From positions 248,001 to 312,000 of the forward strand of contig CATIQU010000035.1 of assembly GCA_949519155.1 (NCBI GenBank): a stretch of DNA of 64,000 bases, written 5' to 3'. Source of the DNA: Polaribacter sp. SA4-10 (GTDB taxonomy: Bacteria; Bacteroidota; Bacteroidia; Flavobacteriales; Flavobacteriaceae). The notes below the pieces were generated by a model, which was given only the letters and a program-made list of their open reading frames with translations, was not told the origin of the DNA and ran no database searches. The position numbers and the translations under genes are program-made. Positions 32,221 through 43,750 of this stretch are shown here, in pieces (position 1 is the first letter of the stretch; the number at the start of each line of letters is the position of its first letter).

Positions 32221-32548
32221 TATTTATCTAAATCGGGTAAAACTAAAATCATTAAAATAGATTTTTATCCTGTTTTTTTTCAAAATTACCACAATTTCTT
32301 GAATCATGCCCCCCTAAACCAATATGATAAGAAAATCTATTTTAAAAAGAGATGCATACGACTAGAATTCCCCTAATTGGTAAACCATACAAACAAGTTC
32401 TTATTTAAATTTCTTCATTAGTGATCCTTTTGCGGAGACTCCTAAATATGAAGGGAATTAATTTATAGTTCAAAAAATTAACAAAAAATTAGTGATTGAT
32501 TATTGTCTGTTTTTTAATAATTTAGCTAAAATTTTAGAAAACTACAAT

Positions 32549-33634
32549 ATGAAAAATATAGCATTGCACGAAATTCATGTTTCTTTAGGCGCAAAAATGG
32601 TTCCTTTTGCAGGATATAATATGCCCGTTCAGTATGAAGGCGTTACTGCAGAACACCTTACCGTAAGGGAATCTATTGGTGTTTTTGACGTAAGTCATAT
32701 GGGTGAGTTTTTGGTAAGCGGAAATAGTGCATTGGCGCTCATCCAACGAGTAACATCAAACGATGCCTCTAAATTAGCCATTGGTGATGCTCAATACAGT
32801 TGTTTTCCAAATGAAAGTAACGGGATTGTAGATGATCTTATTTGCTATAAAATCAAAGAAAATCAATATTTGCTTGTTGTAAATGCTTCAAATATTGAAA
32901 AAGATTGGAATTGGATTTCGAAACACAATGAGCAATTTGATGCAGATTTGAAAGACCTTTCAGAAACATATTCACTATTGGCTATTCAAGGACCAAAAGC
33001 AGTGGACGCAATGCAATCCTTATCTTCTGTAGATTTGGCAGACATTCCTTTTTATACATTTAAAATTGGCGATTTTGCAGGAATCGAAAACGTAATTATT
33101 TCGGCAACAGGGTATACTGGTTCTGGTGGCTTCGAAATCTATTGTAAAAATGACGAAGTAGTCCAAATTTGGAAGCAAGTTTTTGAAGCAGGAGAACGCT
33201 TTGGAATTAAACCGATTGGTTTGGCTGCAAGAGATACTTTGCGTTTAGAAATGGGCTATTGCTTGTATGGTAATGATATTGACGACACAACATCTCCTAT
33301 TGAAGCTGGTTTGGGTTGGATTACAAAATTTACAAAAGATTTTATAAATGCACCGGCTCTGGCCAAACAAAAAGAAGCGAAACCAATACGTAGATTAGTT
33401 GCTTTTGAATTGGACGAAAGAGGCATTCCAAGGCATGGCTATGATATTATTGATGCCGATGGAAACGTTATTGGAAAAGTAACTTCTGGAACAATGAGTC
33501 CTTGTTTACAAAAAGGAATTGGAATGGGCTACGTTCCAAGAGTATTCTCAAAATCTGGAACAAAAATTCAAATTCAAATTCGTAAAAAGGCAATTTCTGC
33601 GACTGTGGTGAAATTGCCTTTTTACAAAGGATAA
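32549..33634 (+). CDS. gcvT: glycine cleavage system aminomethyltransferase
   Basis: [59 protein letters not shown]; likely start at 32549, not 32492. Confidence 0.94.
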   Translation: MKNIALHEIHVSLGAKMVPFAGYNMPVQYEGVTAEHLTVRESIGVFDVSHMGEFLVSGNSALALIQRVTSNDASKLAIGDAQYSCFPNESNGIVDDLICYKIKENQYLLVVNASNIEKDWNWISKHNEQFDADLKDLSETYSLLAIQGPKAVDAMQSLSSVDLADIPFYTFKIGDFAGIENVIISATGYTGSGGFEIYCKNDEVVQIWKQVFEAGERFGIKPIGLAARDTLRLEMGYCLYGNDIDDTTSPIEAGLGWITKFTKDFINAPALAKQKEAKPIRRLVAFELDERGIPRHGYDIIDADGNVIGKVTSGTMSPCLQKGIGMGYVPRVFSKSGTKIQIQIRKKAISATVVKLPFYKG

Positions 33635-33647
33635 AAATTAAAAATGC

Positions 33648-34835
33648 TTATTTTGTGAATTTATTTCGTGAAATAATCGCTTTTAATTTCTTTTTCAAAT
33701 CACTTCCAGTATCATAGATCATTTGCTCGTTGGTTGGAAACACAACTGACTTCATCTTTAACAGACTCAAAAAAGAACGCCCTAAGGCTCTTTTATCTCC
33801 ATCGTAATCTGCATATGAGTGTTCAAAAATAAATTCGCTTTTTATTGGAAACACTTTAATCGTTTGTTTTGCATGAAAATCTACATACGTCACTTGTCCA
33901 GATACATAGGCTGACTTAAACTGCGTAAATTGGTACAATTCACAACGAACATTTATAAGTTTATCAACTTTAATCTTGTTACCCAAACTATCTTTCACTT
34001 GGTTTCCGTCAGTATCCAACAAATATTGATATCCGTCTTTTATTTGTTTTTCTTTTATGATTTGCTTTTCTCTCACCTGCTCTGATGATACTTCTATCTT
34101 TCTTAAATTTAAGGACAATCCAAAATCATATTTAATTTCAGTATCTTTTCTACTATGATACACTGTCCAGAAATCATTCAATCCATAGGTATCGAAATTC
34201 AATAAATCTTTTTCTAATTTTTTAGGGACCACTTGTTCTGTTTCGTTTTTCATTGAAACAAAAACATAATCGATTCCTTTAGCATTGGCTTCTTGCATTA
34301 AAGCCCGTGTGTCTTTATAGTTCGGATTAATTTCTTCAATATACTTTAACTCTTCATACGCTTTTCTATAGTCGTATTTATAATTAGAGGCAAATAATGT
34401 TTTGACTTTTGAGTATAAATAATTTGAAAGTTCTTTTTTTGCATTGATAATTTCAGCGGCATAATTCACCATATTAAAACGTGCATTGGCATTGTTTTTT
34501 AATATCCGCAATGGTAATAAGGGTTTTATTTGCTGTTGTCTTTTATTTAAGCCCAAGTACAAATTATAAATACTTTCTAGATTTTCTGGATTTGCATCTT
34601 GTTTTAAAAAAGTGATTTTACCTTGATCTCGTTTTGAAGCTTTAGCAAATGCCTCTTCTAAGAGGAGAACATAGGGTTGGTTTTCCTTCTTGGTTTTGTT
34701 GATTTTAAGGTTTCGGATAGCGATGCTTATTGCTTTATCATAATTTCCTTTATTAATTGCTTTTTGTGTTTTTTTAACACTACTACAACCAATTAATAAG
34801 AGGCTGAAAAATAAAATAAATAATTTTTTTTTCAT
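33648..34835 (-). CDS. hypothetical lipoprotein
   Basis: Lipobox MKKKLFILFFSLLLIGCSS; 395 aa. Confidence 0.75.
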   Translation of the reverse strand: MKKKLFILFFSLLLIGCSSVKKTQKAINKGNYDKAISIAIRNLKINKTKKENQPYVLLLEEAFAKASKRDQGKITFLKQDANPENLESIYNLYLGLNKRQQQIKPLLPLRILKNNANARFNMVNYAAEIINAKKELSNYLYSKVKTLFASNYKYDYRKAYEELKYIEEINPNYKDTRALMQEANAKGIDYVFVSMKNETEQVVPKKLEKDLLNFDTYGLNDFWTVYHSRKDTEIKYDFGLSLNLRKIEVSSEQVREKQIIKEKQIKDGYQYLLDTDGNQVKDSLGNKIKVDKLINVRCELYQFTQFKSAYVSGQVTYVDFHAKQTIKVFPIKSEFIFEHSYADYDGDKRALGRSFLSLLKMKSVVFPTNEQMIYDTGSDLKKKLKAIISRNKFTK

Positions 34836-34895
34836 GAATTTTTTTAAATAAGTATAGCAATTAGAATGCCAAAGTAGATGTTACAGTTAGAAAAT

Positions 34896-34925
34896 AAAAA
34901 AAAACTCTATAAGAGAGTTTTTTTT
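34896..34925 (-). terminator. bidirectional-looking terminator downstream of ychF
   Basis: AAAAAAAACTCT-ataag-AGAGTTTTTTTT. Confidence 0.7.
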
Positions 34926-34954
34926 CATGTAATCGGTATAGTAATAAAAAGGAC

Positions 34955-36046
34955 TTACACATTAAATCGAAAGTGCATTACATCACCATCTTTTACAACA
35001 TATTCCTTCCCTTCTACTTTCATTTTCCCAGCCTCTTTTACTTTGGCTTCGCTTCCAAAAGTTACATAATCTTCATAGGCAATTGTTTCTGCACGGATAA
35101 ATCCTTTTTCGAAGTCAGTATGAATGACACCCGCTGCTTGAGGTGCTGTTGATCCAATTGGAATGGTCCAAGCTCTCACTTCTTTTACACCAGCTGTAAA
35201 ATAGGTCTGTAAATTTAATAATTTATATGCGGAACGCACTAAACGCGAAACACCGGCTTCTTCCAATCCAATATCTGCTAAAAACATTTGCCTTTCTTCG
35301 TAATCATCTAACTCTGTAATGTCTGCTTCTGTTCCTACTGCTAAAACAATTACCTCTGCGTTTTCATCTTTCACCGCTTCGCGGATTCTTTCAACATAAT
35401 CGTTTCCAGTTACTGCAGATTTTTCATCAACATTACACACATACAATACAGGCTTTGCTGTTATGAATTGTAATGATTGTACAAATTCCATTTCTTTTTC
35501 AGAAAATTCCAATGCTCTAACAGAAATTCCTTTTAATAAGGTTTCTTCGATTTTTAATAAAACAACCAACTCAGCTTGTGCTTCTTTATTGCCCGTTTTT
35601 GCAGTTCTTTTTACACGTTCTAAACGTTTTTCAACAGTCTCTAAATCTTTTAATTGCAGTTCAATATCGATTGTTTCTTTATCTCGAACTGGATCTATAG
35701 AATTATCTACATGAATAATATTGTCGTTATCAAAACAACGTACTACATGTAAAATAGCATCTGTCTCTCTAATGTTTGCAAGGAACTGATTCCCTAAACC
35801 TTCTCCTTTACTTGCTCCTTTTACCAAACCAGCAATGTCTACAATTTCTACGGTTGCAGGCAATACTCTTTCTGGGTTTACCAATTCTTCTAATTTTTCT
35901 AAACGTGCATCTGGCACATTTACAACACCAATATTGGGTTCGATTGTGCAAAAAGGAAAGTTGGCACTTTGCGCTTTTGCATTCGATAAACAATTAAATA
36001 ATGTTGATTTTCCTACGTTTGGTAATCCTACAATTCCGGCTTTCAT
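34955..36046 (-). CDS. ychF: redox-regulated ATPase / GTP-binding protein YchF
   Basis: [45 protein letters not shown] domain C-terminus. Confidence 0.95.
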   Translation of the reverse strand: MKAGIVGLPNVGKSTLFNCLSNAKAQSANFPFCTIEPNIGVVNVPDARLEKLEELVNPERVLPATVEIVDIAGLVKGASKGEGLGNQFLANIRETDAILHVVRCFDNDNIIHVDNSIDPVRDKETIDIELQLKDLETVEKRLERVKRTAKTGNKEAQAELVVLLKIEETLLKGISVRALEFSEKEMEFVQSLQFITAKPVLYVCNVDEKSAVTGNDYVERIREAVKDENAEVIVLAVGTEADITELDDYEERQMFLADIGLEEAGVSRLVRSAYKLLNLQTYFTAGVKEVRAWTIPIGSTAPQAAGVIHTDFEKGFIRAETIAYEDYVTFGSEAKVKEAGKMKVEGKEYVVKDGDVMHFRFNV

Positions 36047-36172
36047 TTCTTTAAATTTTGCGAGTACAAATATATAGGAAGTTTCATAAAATGAGGAATA
36101 AAATCAATAAAGAAAACAGAAACTCAAAATTTTATCTATATTGAACAATATTTTAAAATTTTAAATTCGTAG

Positions 36173-36742
36173 ATGGAGAAACTGACTGATAAATATCTTT
36201 GGAAATCACTAAAAGAGGGCGATTTGAAAGCCTATGAAGTGCTTTTTGAAACTTATTATCCGTTGCTGCATAGTTATGGTTTAAAAATTTCTAAAAACGA
36301 AGCACTTACAGAAGACACCCTGCAAGACTTTTTTTTATACATCTATGAAAAAAGAGAAAACCTCAGTGATTTAGAGACCATTGCACCCTATTTATTTACT
36401 TCATACAAACGTTTTATCATAAAAGTAATCACAAAGAATAAGAAAGTTAAAACAACCGACTTTTCTGAGGAAATTATTACCGATATCCAATTCACTAAAG
36501 AAGAGTTAATCACAAACCAGGAAACAGAAAGTTTTAAAAACAAAAACATCGAAGTCCTTTTAAATAAATTGCCCAAAAGACAAAAAGAGGCTATTTATTT
36601 AAAATATTATAGTGAATTGAAAACAGCAGAAATTGCTGAAATCATGAACATCAATTACCAAAGTGTCGTAAATACTCTGCACAAGGCTATTAAAAACCTG
36701 AAAGAAGATATTTCTATTTTAAAACTTTTTAAATCACTTTAA
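36173..36742 (+). CDS. ECF-type RNA polymerase sigma-70 factor
   Basis: Sigma region 2/4: TEDTLQDFFLYIYEKRENL, LPKRQKEAIYLKYYSELKTAEIAEIMNINYQSVVNTLHKAI. Confidence 0.9.
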   Translation: MEKLTDKYLWKSLKEGDLKAYEVLFETYYPLLHSYGLKISKNEALTEDTLQDFFLYIYEKRENLSDLETIAPYLFTSYKRFIIKVITKNKKVKTTDFSEEIITDIQFTKEELITNQETESFKNKNIEVLLNKLPKRQKEAIYLKYYSELKTAEIAEIMNINYQSVVNTLHKAIKNLKEDISILKLFKSL

Positions 36743-36809
36743 CATAAATTTAAGAGTATCAAAATAGAAAACGCGCCTTAGTCTAATTAGAATACGATTA
36801 TAATAGAAA

Positions 36810-37799
36810 ATGAAACACAAAGATTACAACAACATAAATGATTTTTTAGAGGACGCTTCGTTTAAAAACTGGGTGCATCAAGAAAACGCTACCGATATTA
36901 ATTTCTGGAAACATTGGATCTATAACAATCCAGATCAAAAAGAGATTTTAAACCAAGCAAAAGATCTTGTATTAGGAATCTCTTTTAAGAAGGAATTTGT
37001 AAGCAAAGAAAAAGTTGCTTTTGAGTGGTCAAAATTAGAGGCTAAAATTCAAAAGAAACAAGCGGCACCAAAAAGAAAGCGAAGGTTTTTACAACCGTTT
37101 CGTATTGCAGCTTCCATTGCATTGCTTATTTCTGTAGGGTTTTACTTTTTAAGTGGAAGTCTTAAAATTACTCATAAGACTCATTTTGGTGAAATTTTAA
37201 AAATAAAGCTACAAGATGGTAGTGATGTTACTTTAAATTCAAACTCAAGTCTCTCCTACTACGAAAATGAAAGTAGAAAAGTGTGGCTTTCGGGGGAAGC
37301 TTTTTTTCAGGTAGATAAAAAAGTAACTACAAACGCAAAATTCTGGGTACTTACAAACGATTTATCTGTTGAAGTCTATGGAACTTCTTTTAATGTAAAT
37401 ACAAAAAAAGAAAAAACAGCGGTCTTTTTAGAGGAAGGAAATATTTGGTTAAAACTTAAAAATGCAGGAGACAAAAAGATGCTTCCTGGAAACTACCTCT
37501 CCTACTCTGCTGATAAAAAAGAAATATTAGAAGACATCAATATTTACAATCCTATCGTTAAAACTTCTTGGAAAGATGGTTCATTGCACTTCAAAAATAT
37601 TTCTTTAGAAGATGTGATGGAGAAAATTGAAGAAACGTATGGATATGCAATTGTTTTTAAAGATAAGAACAGTAAAAATATTCTAATAACTGGAGCGGTT
37701 CCGAATACAAATATCGATATTTGTATAAATGCGATTGAAAAATCTGCCAATGTCACCATATTGAAAAAAGACAATACGCTTGAAATAAGTAAGAAGTAA
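36810..37799 (+). CDS. FecR-family anti-sigma protein
   Basis: FecR domain LQDGSDVTLNSNSSLSYYENESRKVWLSGEAFFQV, single TM helix, DUF4974-like C-terminus. Confidence 0.9.
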   Translation: MKHKDYNNINDFLEDASFKNWVHQENATDINFWKHWIYNNPDQKEILNQAKDLVLGISFKKEFVSKEKVAFEWSKLEAKIQKKQAAPKRKRRFLQPFRIAASIALLISVGFYFLSGSLKITHKTHFGEILKIKLQDGSDVTLNSNSSLSYYENESRKVWLSGEAFFQVDKKVTTNAKFWVLTNDLSVEVYGTSFNVNTKKEKTAVFLEEGNIWLKLKNAGDKKMLPGNYLSYSADKKEILEDINIYNPIVKTSWKDGSLHFKNISLEDVMEKIEETYGYAIVFKDKNSKNILITGAVPNTNIDICINAIEKSANVTILKKDNTLEISKK

Positions 37800-37808
37800 G
37801 AAGTAAGC
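37788..37808 (+). repeat. 7-nt tandem repeat x3 across fecR stop codon
   Basis: AGTAAGA AGTAAGA AGTAAGC. Confidence 0.8.
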
Positions 37809-37826
37809 ATAACGCTATCTCGATAA

Positions 37827-40763
37827 ATGAAACAGAAACTAATAATCTTAAAATTAGTATGGATTCTATGTCTCATTTCAACTTGCCATTTAACGAAGGC
37901 TCAAACTAAAACAAATACTGAGATTGAGCTATCTCAATTACTAAATAAAATAAGTAATGAACACAAAGTATTCTTCACATACGACTCCAACCTTATTGGA
38001 AATAGACTCGTACAAGAAAGTGGATTCTTAAACTTATCTCTAAAAGAATCCATCTCTTTATTACAAAAGTTAACCCCTTTCAATTTTGATGATTTAGGGA
38101 ACGACTACTATGTTGTTTATTCAAAATATGAGGCGCCAAAGAGAAGAAGCAAATTTAAAGGAGACGTTTCAAATTATACGACAATTAATATAGACAGTAC
38201 GCTTCGTTATAAAACCGTCACCGTTAAAGGTATTGTTTTAAGTTCCGATAACATTCCTTTAAGCGGCGCTACTTTAAAAGACAACAAATCGTTGTTTGGG
38301 ACAACTGCCAATTCTGATGGAACATTTCAATTTAACATTCAAAGAGACAACAATATCGTTGTTAGTTTTTTGGGTCATGAAACGAAAACTCTCCAATTGA
38401 CCGCTAAAAAGTTTCATACCATTGTATTAGTCTCTGGACAAGAATTGGATGAAGTTAAAATTGTTGGCTCTCGAAATAAAAATAGAGTTGCAAACGACAC
38501 ACCTGTAGCTATCGACTTTATTGACATCGAAAATTCGGCATCAAAAAGTAGTCAATTAGAAATTAATCAATTATTACAATATGTCATTCCCTCTTTTAAC
38601 GCTTCAAAACAATCAGGTGCAGATGGTGCAGATCATATCGATCCGGCCACATTAAGAGGGTTGGGACCAGATCAAACACTAGTATTAATCAACGGAAAAA
38701 GAAGACATCAAGCTTCCTTAGTAAATTTATATGGAACTCGTGGAAGAGGGAATTCTGGAACGGACTTAAATGCCATTCCAATTTCTGCTATTAAAAGAAT
38801 TGAATTATTACGAGATGGTGCATCGGCGCAGTACGGTTCTGATGCCATTGCAGGAGTTCTCAACATTGTTTTAAGAGACGATGATGATGTTTTGAATGTA
38901 TGTTCTACTGTTGGCTTTCATAATTCAAATAGTACGGGAACACTACCTTCTAAAATAGATGGGTTTACTTATAAATTAGCATTGAATTATGGTGCTAAAA
39001 TTGCTAAGAAAGGATTTATAAACTTCTCTACAGAAGCATTGTCTTCAGATAACACGCTAAGACCTGGGACAATTAGTCGACAAAAATTTGGACAGGCTTC
39101 CGTAAAAAATGTGAGTTTCTTTTTAAATTCTGAAATCCCCATAGATGCTGCTACAAAGTTTTACTTAAATGGTGGTTTCAATTATAGAGATACAGAAGCA
39201 TTTGCTTTTACAAGAGCTATCGATAGTGAACGCAATGTTTTAGACATCTATCCAGATGGATTTAACCCTTTAATTACTTCCAATATTACCGACAATTCTT
39301 TTTCATTCGGATTCGTTACTAATTTTAAAGATTGGAATGTAGATATCAATAATACTTTTGGCCGAAATAATTTCCATTATTTTATAAAAAACACACTTAA
39401 TGCCACTTTAGAAGAGCACTCTCCAACAGAGTTTGATGCGGGTGGACATCAGTTAATTCAAAATACAACTAGTGTTGATTTTTCTAAATACTACAAAACC
39501 AAATCTCTTGGATACAATGTTGCTTTAGGACTCGAATATCGTTTGGATAAGTATAAAATATTTGCTGGCGAAGAAGCTTCTTATGCGTCCTATGATATTT
39601 ATGATGAAATGGTTACCTCTCAAACCCCCATTGCAAATTACAAAACATATAATGGTGTGATTCGCCCAGGAGGCGCGCAAGGTTTTCCGGGATATGCTCC
39701 GGAAAATGAAGTAGATCGGAATCGTTCTAATTTTAGTATTTATGCAGACACAGAGATAGATTTTACCAAAAAGTTCATGATTGGCACTGCATTGCGCTAT
39801 GAATATTACAGTGATTTTGGAAGTACACTTAATATAAAATTGGCTTCCAGATATCAAGTGAATCCAAAAGTAAACATTCGTGGTTCCTATAGCACAGGTT
39901 TTAGAGCACCATCATTAGCGCAAACCTATTACAATTTGACCTTTACCAACTTCATTGGAAACGTCCCTTCAGAGTCTTTATTAATTGCAAATAACAATCC
40001 GATTGCCCGCTCTTTTAATATTGATCAGTTAAAAGAAGAAAAGGCAAGAAACTTTAGTATTGGATTTACAACTAAAATTAGTCCTAATTTAAATGTTTCT
40101 ATTGATGCTTATTTTGTAGCCATAAAAGATCGAATCATTTTAAGTGGAAATTTTGATGCGTCATCGCTTGGATTTGGTTTGGATAACGTTCAGTTTTTTG
40201 CAAATGGAGTTGATACCCAAACAAAAGGGCTCGATATGGTTCTTAATTGGAAGAAAGTGCTGGACAATAGTAAAATTTCGATACATCTTTCGGGAAACGT
40301 AAATTACATGAAAATCACCGAGATAAAAAACAACGAATTGGATGCAGCCACTTTTTTTGGTGTTAGAAATCAGCAGTTTTTATTAGGGTCTGCTCCGAAG
40401 AGCAAATTTAATTTGAGTTTTAGCTACGAATTTAAAAAATTAGAAACCTCCATCAACTTCACTCGTTTTAGTAGCATCAAACTAATCGATTGGCAAATAC
40501 GGGAAGATATCGCAAATTTCAACAACTCAGCATCGGAACAACTAGATGCAGCAACGGACATTTACAAATCTAAAGTAACTACAGACCTGCATTTAAATTA
40601 TCAATTAAACACGGCTACAAACCTACAGTTGGGCGCCAATAATATCTTCAACATATACCCTTCAAAACAAAATGGTTTTACCGATAGTGGCGGCTTGTGG
40701 GACGCTACACAAATGGGAACGAATGGCGCTTTTTATTACACAAAATTAACGCTCAACCTATAA
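37827..40763 (+). CDS. TonB-dependent receptor with N-terminal secretin/TonB (STN) and carboxypeptidase-like domains
   Basis: Signal peptide, STN-like HKVFFTYDSNLIGNRLV, TVKGIVLSSDNIPLSGATLKDN, plug RDGASAQYGSDAIAGVLNIVL, terminal beta-barrel. Confidence 0.9.
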   Translation: MKQKLIILKLVWILCLISTCHLTKAQTKTNTEIELSQLLNKISNEHKVFFTYDSNLIGNRLVQESGFLNLSLKESISLLQKLTPFNFDDLGNDYYVVYSKYEAPKRRSKFKGDVSNYTTINIDSTLRYKTVTVKGIVLSSDNIPLSGATLKDNKSLFGTTANSDGTFQFNIQRDNNIVVSFLGHETKTLQLTAKKFHTIVLVSGQELDEVKIVGSRNKNRVANDTPVAIDFIDIENSASKSSQLEINQLLQYVIPSFNASKQSGADGADHIDPATLRGLGPDQTLVLINGKRRHQASLVNLYGTRGRGNSGTDLNAIPISAIKRIELLRDGASAQYGSDAIAGVLNIVLRDDDDVLNVCSTVGFHNSNSTGTLPSKIDGFTYKLALNYGAKIAKKGFINFSTEALSSDNTLRPGTISRQKFGQASVKNVSFFLNSEIPIDAATKFYLNGGFNYRDTEAFAFTRAIDSERNVLDIYPDGFNPLITSNITDNSFSFGFVTNFKDWNVDINNTFGRNNFHYFIKNTLNATLEEHSPTEFDAGGHQLIQNTTSVDFSKYYKTKSLGYNVALGLEYRLDKYKIFAGEEASYASYDIYDEMVTSQTPIANYKTYNGVIRPGGAQGFPGYAPENEVDRNRSNFSIYADTEIDFTKKFMIGTALRYEYYSDFGSTLNIKLASRYQVNPKVNIRGSYSTGFRAPSLAQTYYNLTFTNFIGNVPSESLLIANNNPIARSFNIDQLKEEKARNFSIGFTTKISPNLNVSIDAYFVAIKDRIILSGNFDASSLGFGLDNVQFFANGVDTQTKGLDMVLNWKKVLDNSKISIHLSGNVNYMKITEIKNNELDAATFFGVRNQQFLLGSAPKSKFNLSFSYEFKKLETSINFTRFSSIKLIDWQIREDIANFNNSASEQLDAATDIYKSKVTTDLHLNYQLNTATNLQLGANNIFNIYPSKQNGFTDSGGLWDATQMGTNGAFYYTKLTLNL

Positions 40764-40922
40764 ATTATTCCTTTTTCTGTACCAAATTTGGTTTTTCTTT
40801 GAAAAAAAAAGAAAAAATAAAGAGTATAAAAAACTATTTACTTACTTATAACTACAAGTCACCCATCCAGGTTTATCTGGAAACAGGTGATATCACAAAC
40901 TTTATTAACTAATAATTTATTT

Positions 40923-43637
40923 ATGAAACAAAAGTATTTATTAAAATTATGTACAATTGCTTTTCTTTTGATGCTTCCTTTAGGGATGCTAGCACAAACT
41001 GTAAAAGGAAAAGTAACGGATTCAACTGGTGAAGGATTGCCATACATGAATATCGTAGAAAAAGGAACTGCTAACGGAGCGACTTCTGATGATTCAGGAG
41101 CATTTTCGATTACAGTAGGGAGCTTACCATCTACATTAGTAATCTCTTCTATGGGTTATGCTTCAAGAACAATTGAGATTACAAGTACTTCATTCGTAAC
41201 AATTGTTATGAAAGAAGACAATGCTTTAGATGAAATTATTTTAGTAGGATCTAGAACAGCTCCAAGAAGTAATGCAGATACTGCATTGCCAGTGGATGTT
41301 GTTGGTGTGAAAGAATTAATGTCTACAGGTCAAACCACTTTTGACAAGGCGTTACAATTTAGAATTCCATCATTTAACACAGTACAAACTCCTGTGAATG
41401 ACGCAACTTCTTTATTAGATCCGTACGAAATCAGAAACATGGGGCCAAGTAGAACTTTGGTATTAATTAATGGAAAGCGTAAAAACGTTAGTGCATTATT
41501 ATATACACAAGATTCTCCTGGACGTGGTGAAACAGGTACAGATATTTCTGCAATTCCTGTAGATGCTATTAAAAGTATTCAAGTATTAAGAGATGGTGCT
41601 TCTGCACAATATGGTTCTGATGCAATTGCAGGTGTAATCAATATTATCTTAAAAGACGATGTAAACAGAGGATCTGCAACATTAAGATCAGGAGTAACTT
41701 CTGAAGGAGATGGTGAAATGTTTGGAATTAGCATTAACAATGGTTCTTCTATCGGTGACGACAAAGGATTTATCAACTATACAATCGATTTTTCTAAAGT
41801 TGGATTGGCAAACAGACCAGGAATGGTAAGTGCAAAAGGGGAAGCATTTGGTGGAACTGGATTTGGTGCTGACTTAGCGGTTGTTGAAGAATTTTTAACA
41901 CGTAGACCAGACGCTGGAAACATTAACGGTTCTCCTGAAACAGTAGCAACAAAATTCTTAGTGAATGGTGCTTATGATTTATCTGAAGAGTCTAGATTGT
42001 ACTTTAATGCAGCCTATGTATTTAAAAAAGTAAATTCGTATGCAAACTACAGAACTCCATATTGGAAAGTAGCAACTGGAGACTTAGCGTATTTACAAGA
42101 TTTATTCCCTTCAAATCAAGCAGGTGGATTTGATGGTTATGTTCCTACTTTTGAAGGGGTATTAAATGACTTCAATGCAACTGTTGGAATTACTCGTAAA
42201 GTAAATGACTGGAATGTGGATGCTAGTGTTACCGTAGGTGGAAACGAGCAAACATACAAAGTAAACAACTCGCACAACGCAAGTGATAACTACCAGGCAT
42301 TAAGCCCTACAAGTTTTGATCCAGGAGGAACAGCTTTCAACCATGTTGTTGGAAATTTAGATGTATCGCGTTTACTTTCTGATAAAGTAAGTATTGGTAT
42401 GGGTGCAGAGTTTAGAAATGAAAATTTTGAAATCATTGCAGGAAAAGCTTCTTCTTATGTAGGAGGTGGTTCAGATTCTTTTTCAGGAAATGATCCTGTA
42501 AACTCTGGTATCTTTAACAGATATAACTTAGGTGGATATTTTAGTTTAGATTATGATGTATCTGACGCTTTTTTAATAAGTGGAACGGTACGTGGTGAAA
42601 ACTATTCTGATTTTGGAAATACATTTGTATACAAATTAAGTTCTCGCTACAAATTGTCTGATAAATTGACTATGAGAGGTTCTGTTTCTTCTGGATTTAG
42701 AGCACCAAGTTTACACCAGATTTATACTGAAAAATCTCAATACTCTTTTGCCGATGGTGGAGGAATTGATGTTGTAGGATTGGTAAACAATGTATCTCCG
42801 AAAGCGAGAGAATTAGGAATTCCTGCATTAAACCCAGAAAAATCGACAAACTTTACCGTTGGTTTTGGTGGAAAATTAACAAATAATGTAAGCTTCACAG
42901 TAGATTATTATAAAATTGATGTTGAAGACAGAGTAATTTATACAAACCAAATTGGTAAAAATCAATTCTTTATCAATGGTTTTGATACTACTACTTCTGG
43001 TATAGATTTTGTTTCAGGAATTTCAAACATTGAAATTGGTGAAGGCAAGTTAGCTTTAAACCTTTCTGGGAATTATACAATCGACAACAAAAGAACACAA
43101 GAAGTTCCTACGATCAATGTAACCAATGATGATGGTTCTGTAGATGCTGTTCCTGTTCTTGATAGATCTAACTTAGCGTTAATGTTCTCTTCTAGACCAA
43201 AAACAAAATGGATCTTAGGAGCAAACTATGACATCAATAAATGGGGTCTTTCTTTAAACAACACGTATTTCGGAAAAACAACATTTAGACAGAAGTTCAT
43301 GAGCGATGATTTAAGAACTGAGTTTACTCCAAAAGTGGTTACCGATTTAGCAATTAACTATCAAGCAACTGATAAATTATCGATTGCTTTAAATGTAAAC
43401 AACTTGTTAAATGTATTGCCAGAATGGGCGTTCAAAGCAGAAAATGCTGCAGGACAAGCAATCATAGACGATACAAGTATCATTTCTATTGCAGATGGTG
43501 GTTCTGGATTAACGCAACTTGAGAATGAAGCGAACGCGATTACATTTAATGGTCGTTACTCTCAAATGACGTATGATGGGTCTCACTTTAGCCAATTAGG
43601 AACTATGTTTAACTTATCATTAAACTACCAATTTTAA
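40923..43637 (+). CDS. TonB-dependent receptor
   Basis: MKQKYLLKLCTIAFLLMLPLGMLAQTVKGKVTDSTGEGLP; plug RDGASAQYGSDAIAGVINIIL; likely start at 40923. Confidence 0.9.
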   Translation: MKQKYLLKLCTIAFLLMLPLGMLAQTVKGKVTDSTGEGLPYMNIVEKGTANGATSDDSGAFSITVGSLPSTLVISSMGYASRTIEITSTSFVTIVMKEDNALDEIILVGSRTAPRSNADTALPVDVVGVKELMSTGQTTFDKALQFRIPSFNTVQTPVNDATSLLDPYEIRNMGPSRTLVLINGKRKNVSALLYTQDSPGRGETGTDISAIPVDAIKSIQVLRDGASAQYGSDAIAGVINIILKDDVNRGSATLRSGVTSEGDGEMFGISINNGSSIGDDKGFINYTIDFSKVGLANRPGMVSAKGEAFGGTGFGADLAVVEEFLTRRPDAGNINGSPETVATKFLVNGAYDLSEESRLYFNAAYVFKKVNSYANYRTPYWKVATGDLAYLQDLFPSNQAGGFDGYVPTFEGVLNDFNATVGITRKVNDWNVDASVTVGGNEQTYKVNNSHNASDNYQALSPTSFDPGGTAFNHVVGNLDVSRLLSDKVSIGMGAEFRNENFEIIAGKASSYVGGGSDSFSGNDPVNSGIFNRYNLGGYFSLDYDVSDAFLISGTVRGENYSDFGNTFVYKLSSRYKLSDKLTMRGSVSSGFRAPSLHQIYTEKSQYSFADGGGIDVVGLVNNVSPKARELGIPALNPEKSTNFTVGFGGKLTNNVSFTVDYYKIDVEDRVIYTNQIGKNQFFINGFDTTTSGIDFVSGISNIEIGEGKLALNLSGNYTIDNKRTQEVPTINVTNDDGSVDAVPVLDRSNLALMFSSRPKTKWILGANYDINKWGLSLNNTYFGKTTFRQKFMSDDLRTEFTPKVVTDLAINYQATDKLSIALNVNNLLNVLPEWAFKAENAAGQAIIDDTSIISIADGGSGLTQLENEANAITFNGRYSQMTYDGSHFSQLGTMFNLSLNYQF

Positions 43638-43683
43638 TCTTACATCCTACGATATAAGAATAAAATAAGTATTTTATAATGAA

Positions 43684-43717
43684 AACACCCAACACTTTTT
43701 TGTGTTGGGTGTTTTTT
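43684..43717 (+). terminator. intrinsic terminator after TonB receptor
   Basis: AACACCCAACAC-tttttt-GTGTTGGGTGTTTTTT. Confidence 0.9.
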
Positions 43718-43750
43718 ATTGGAAGAAGTTTCATTTAATTAGGAAAACAA

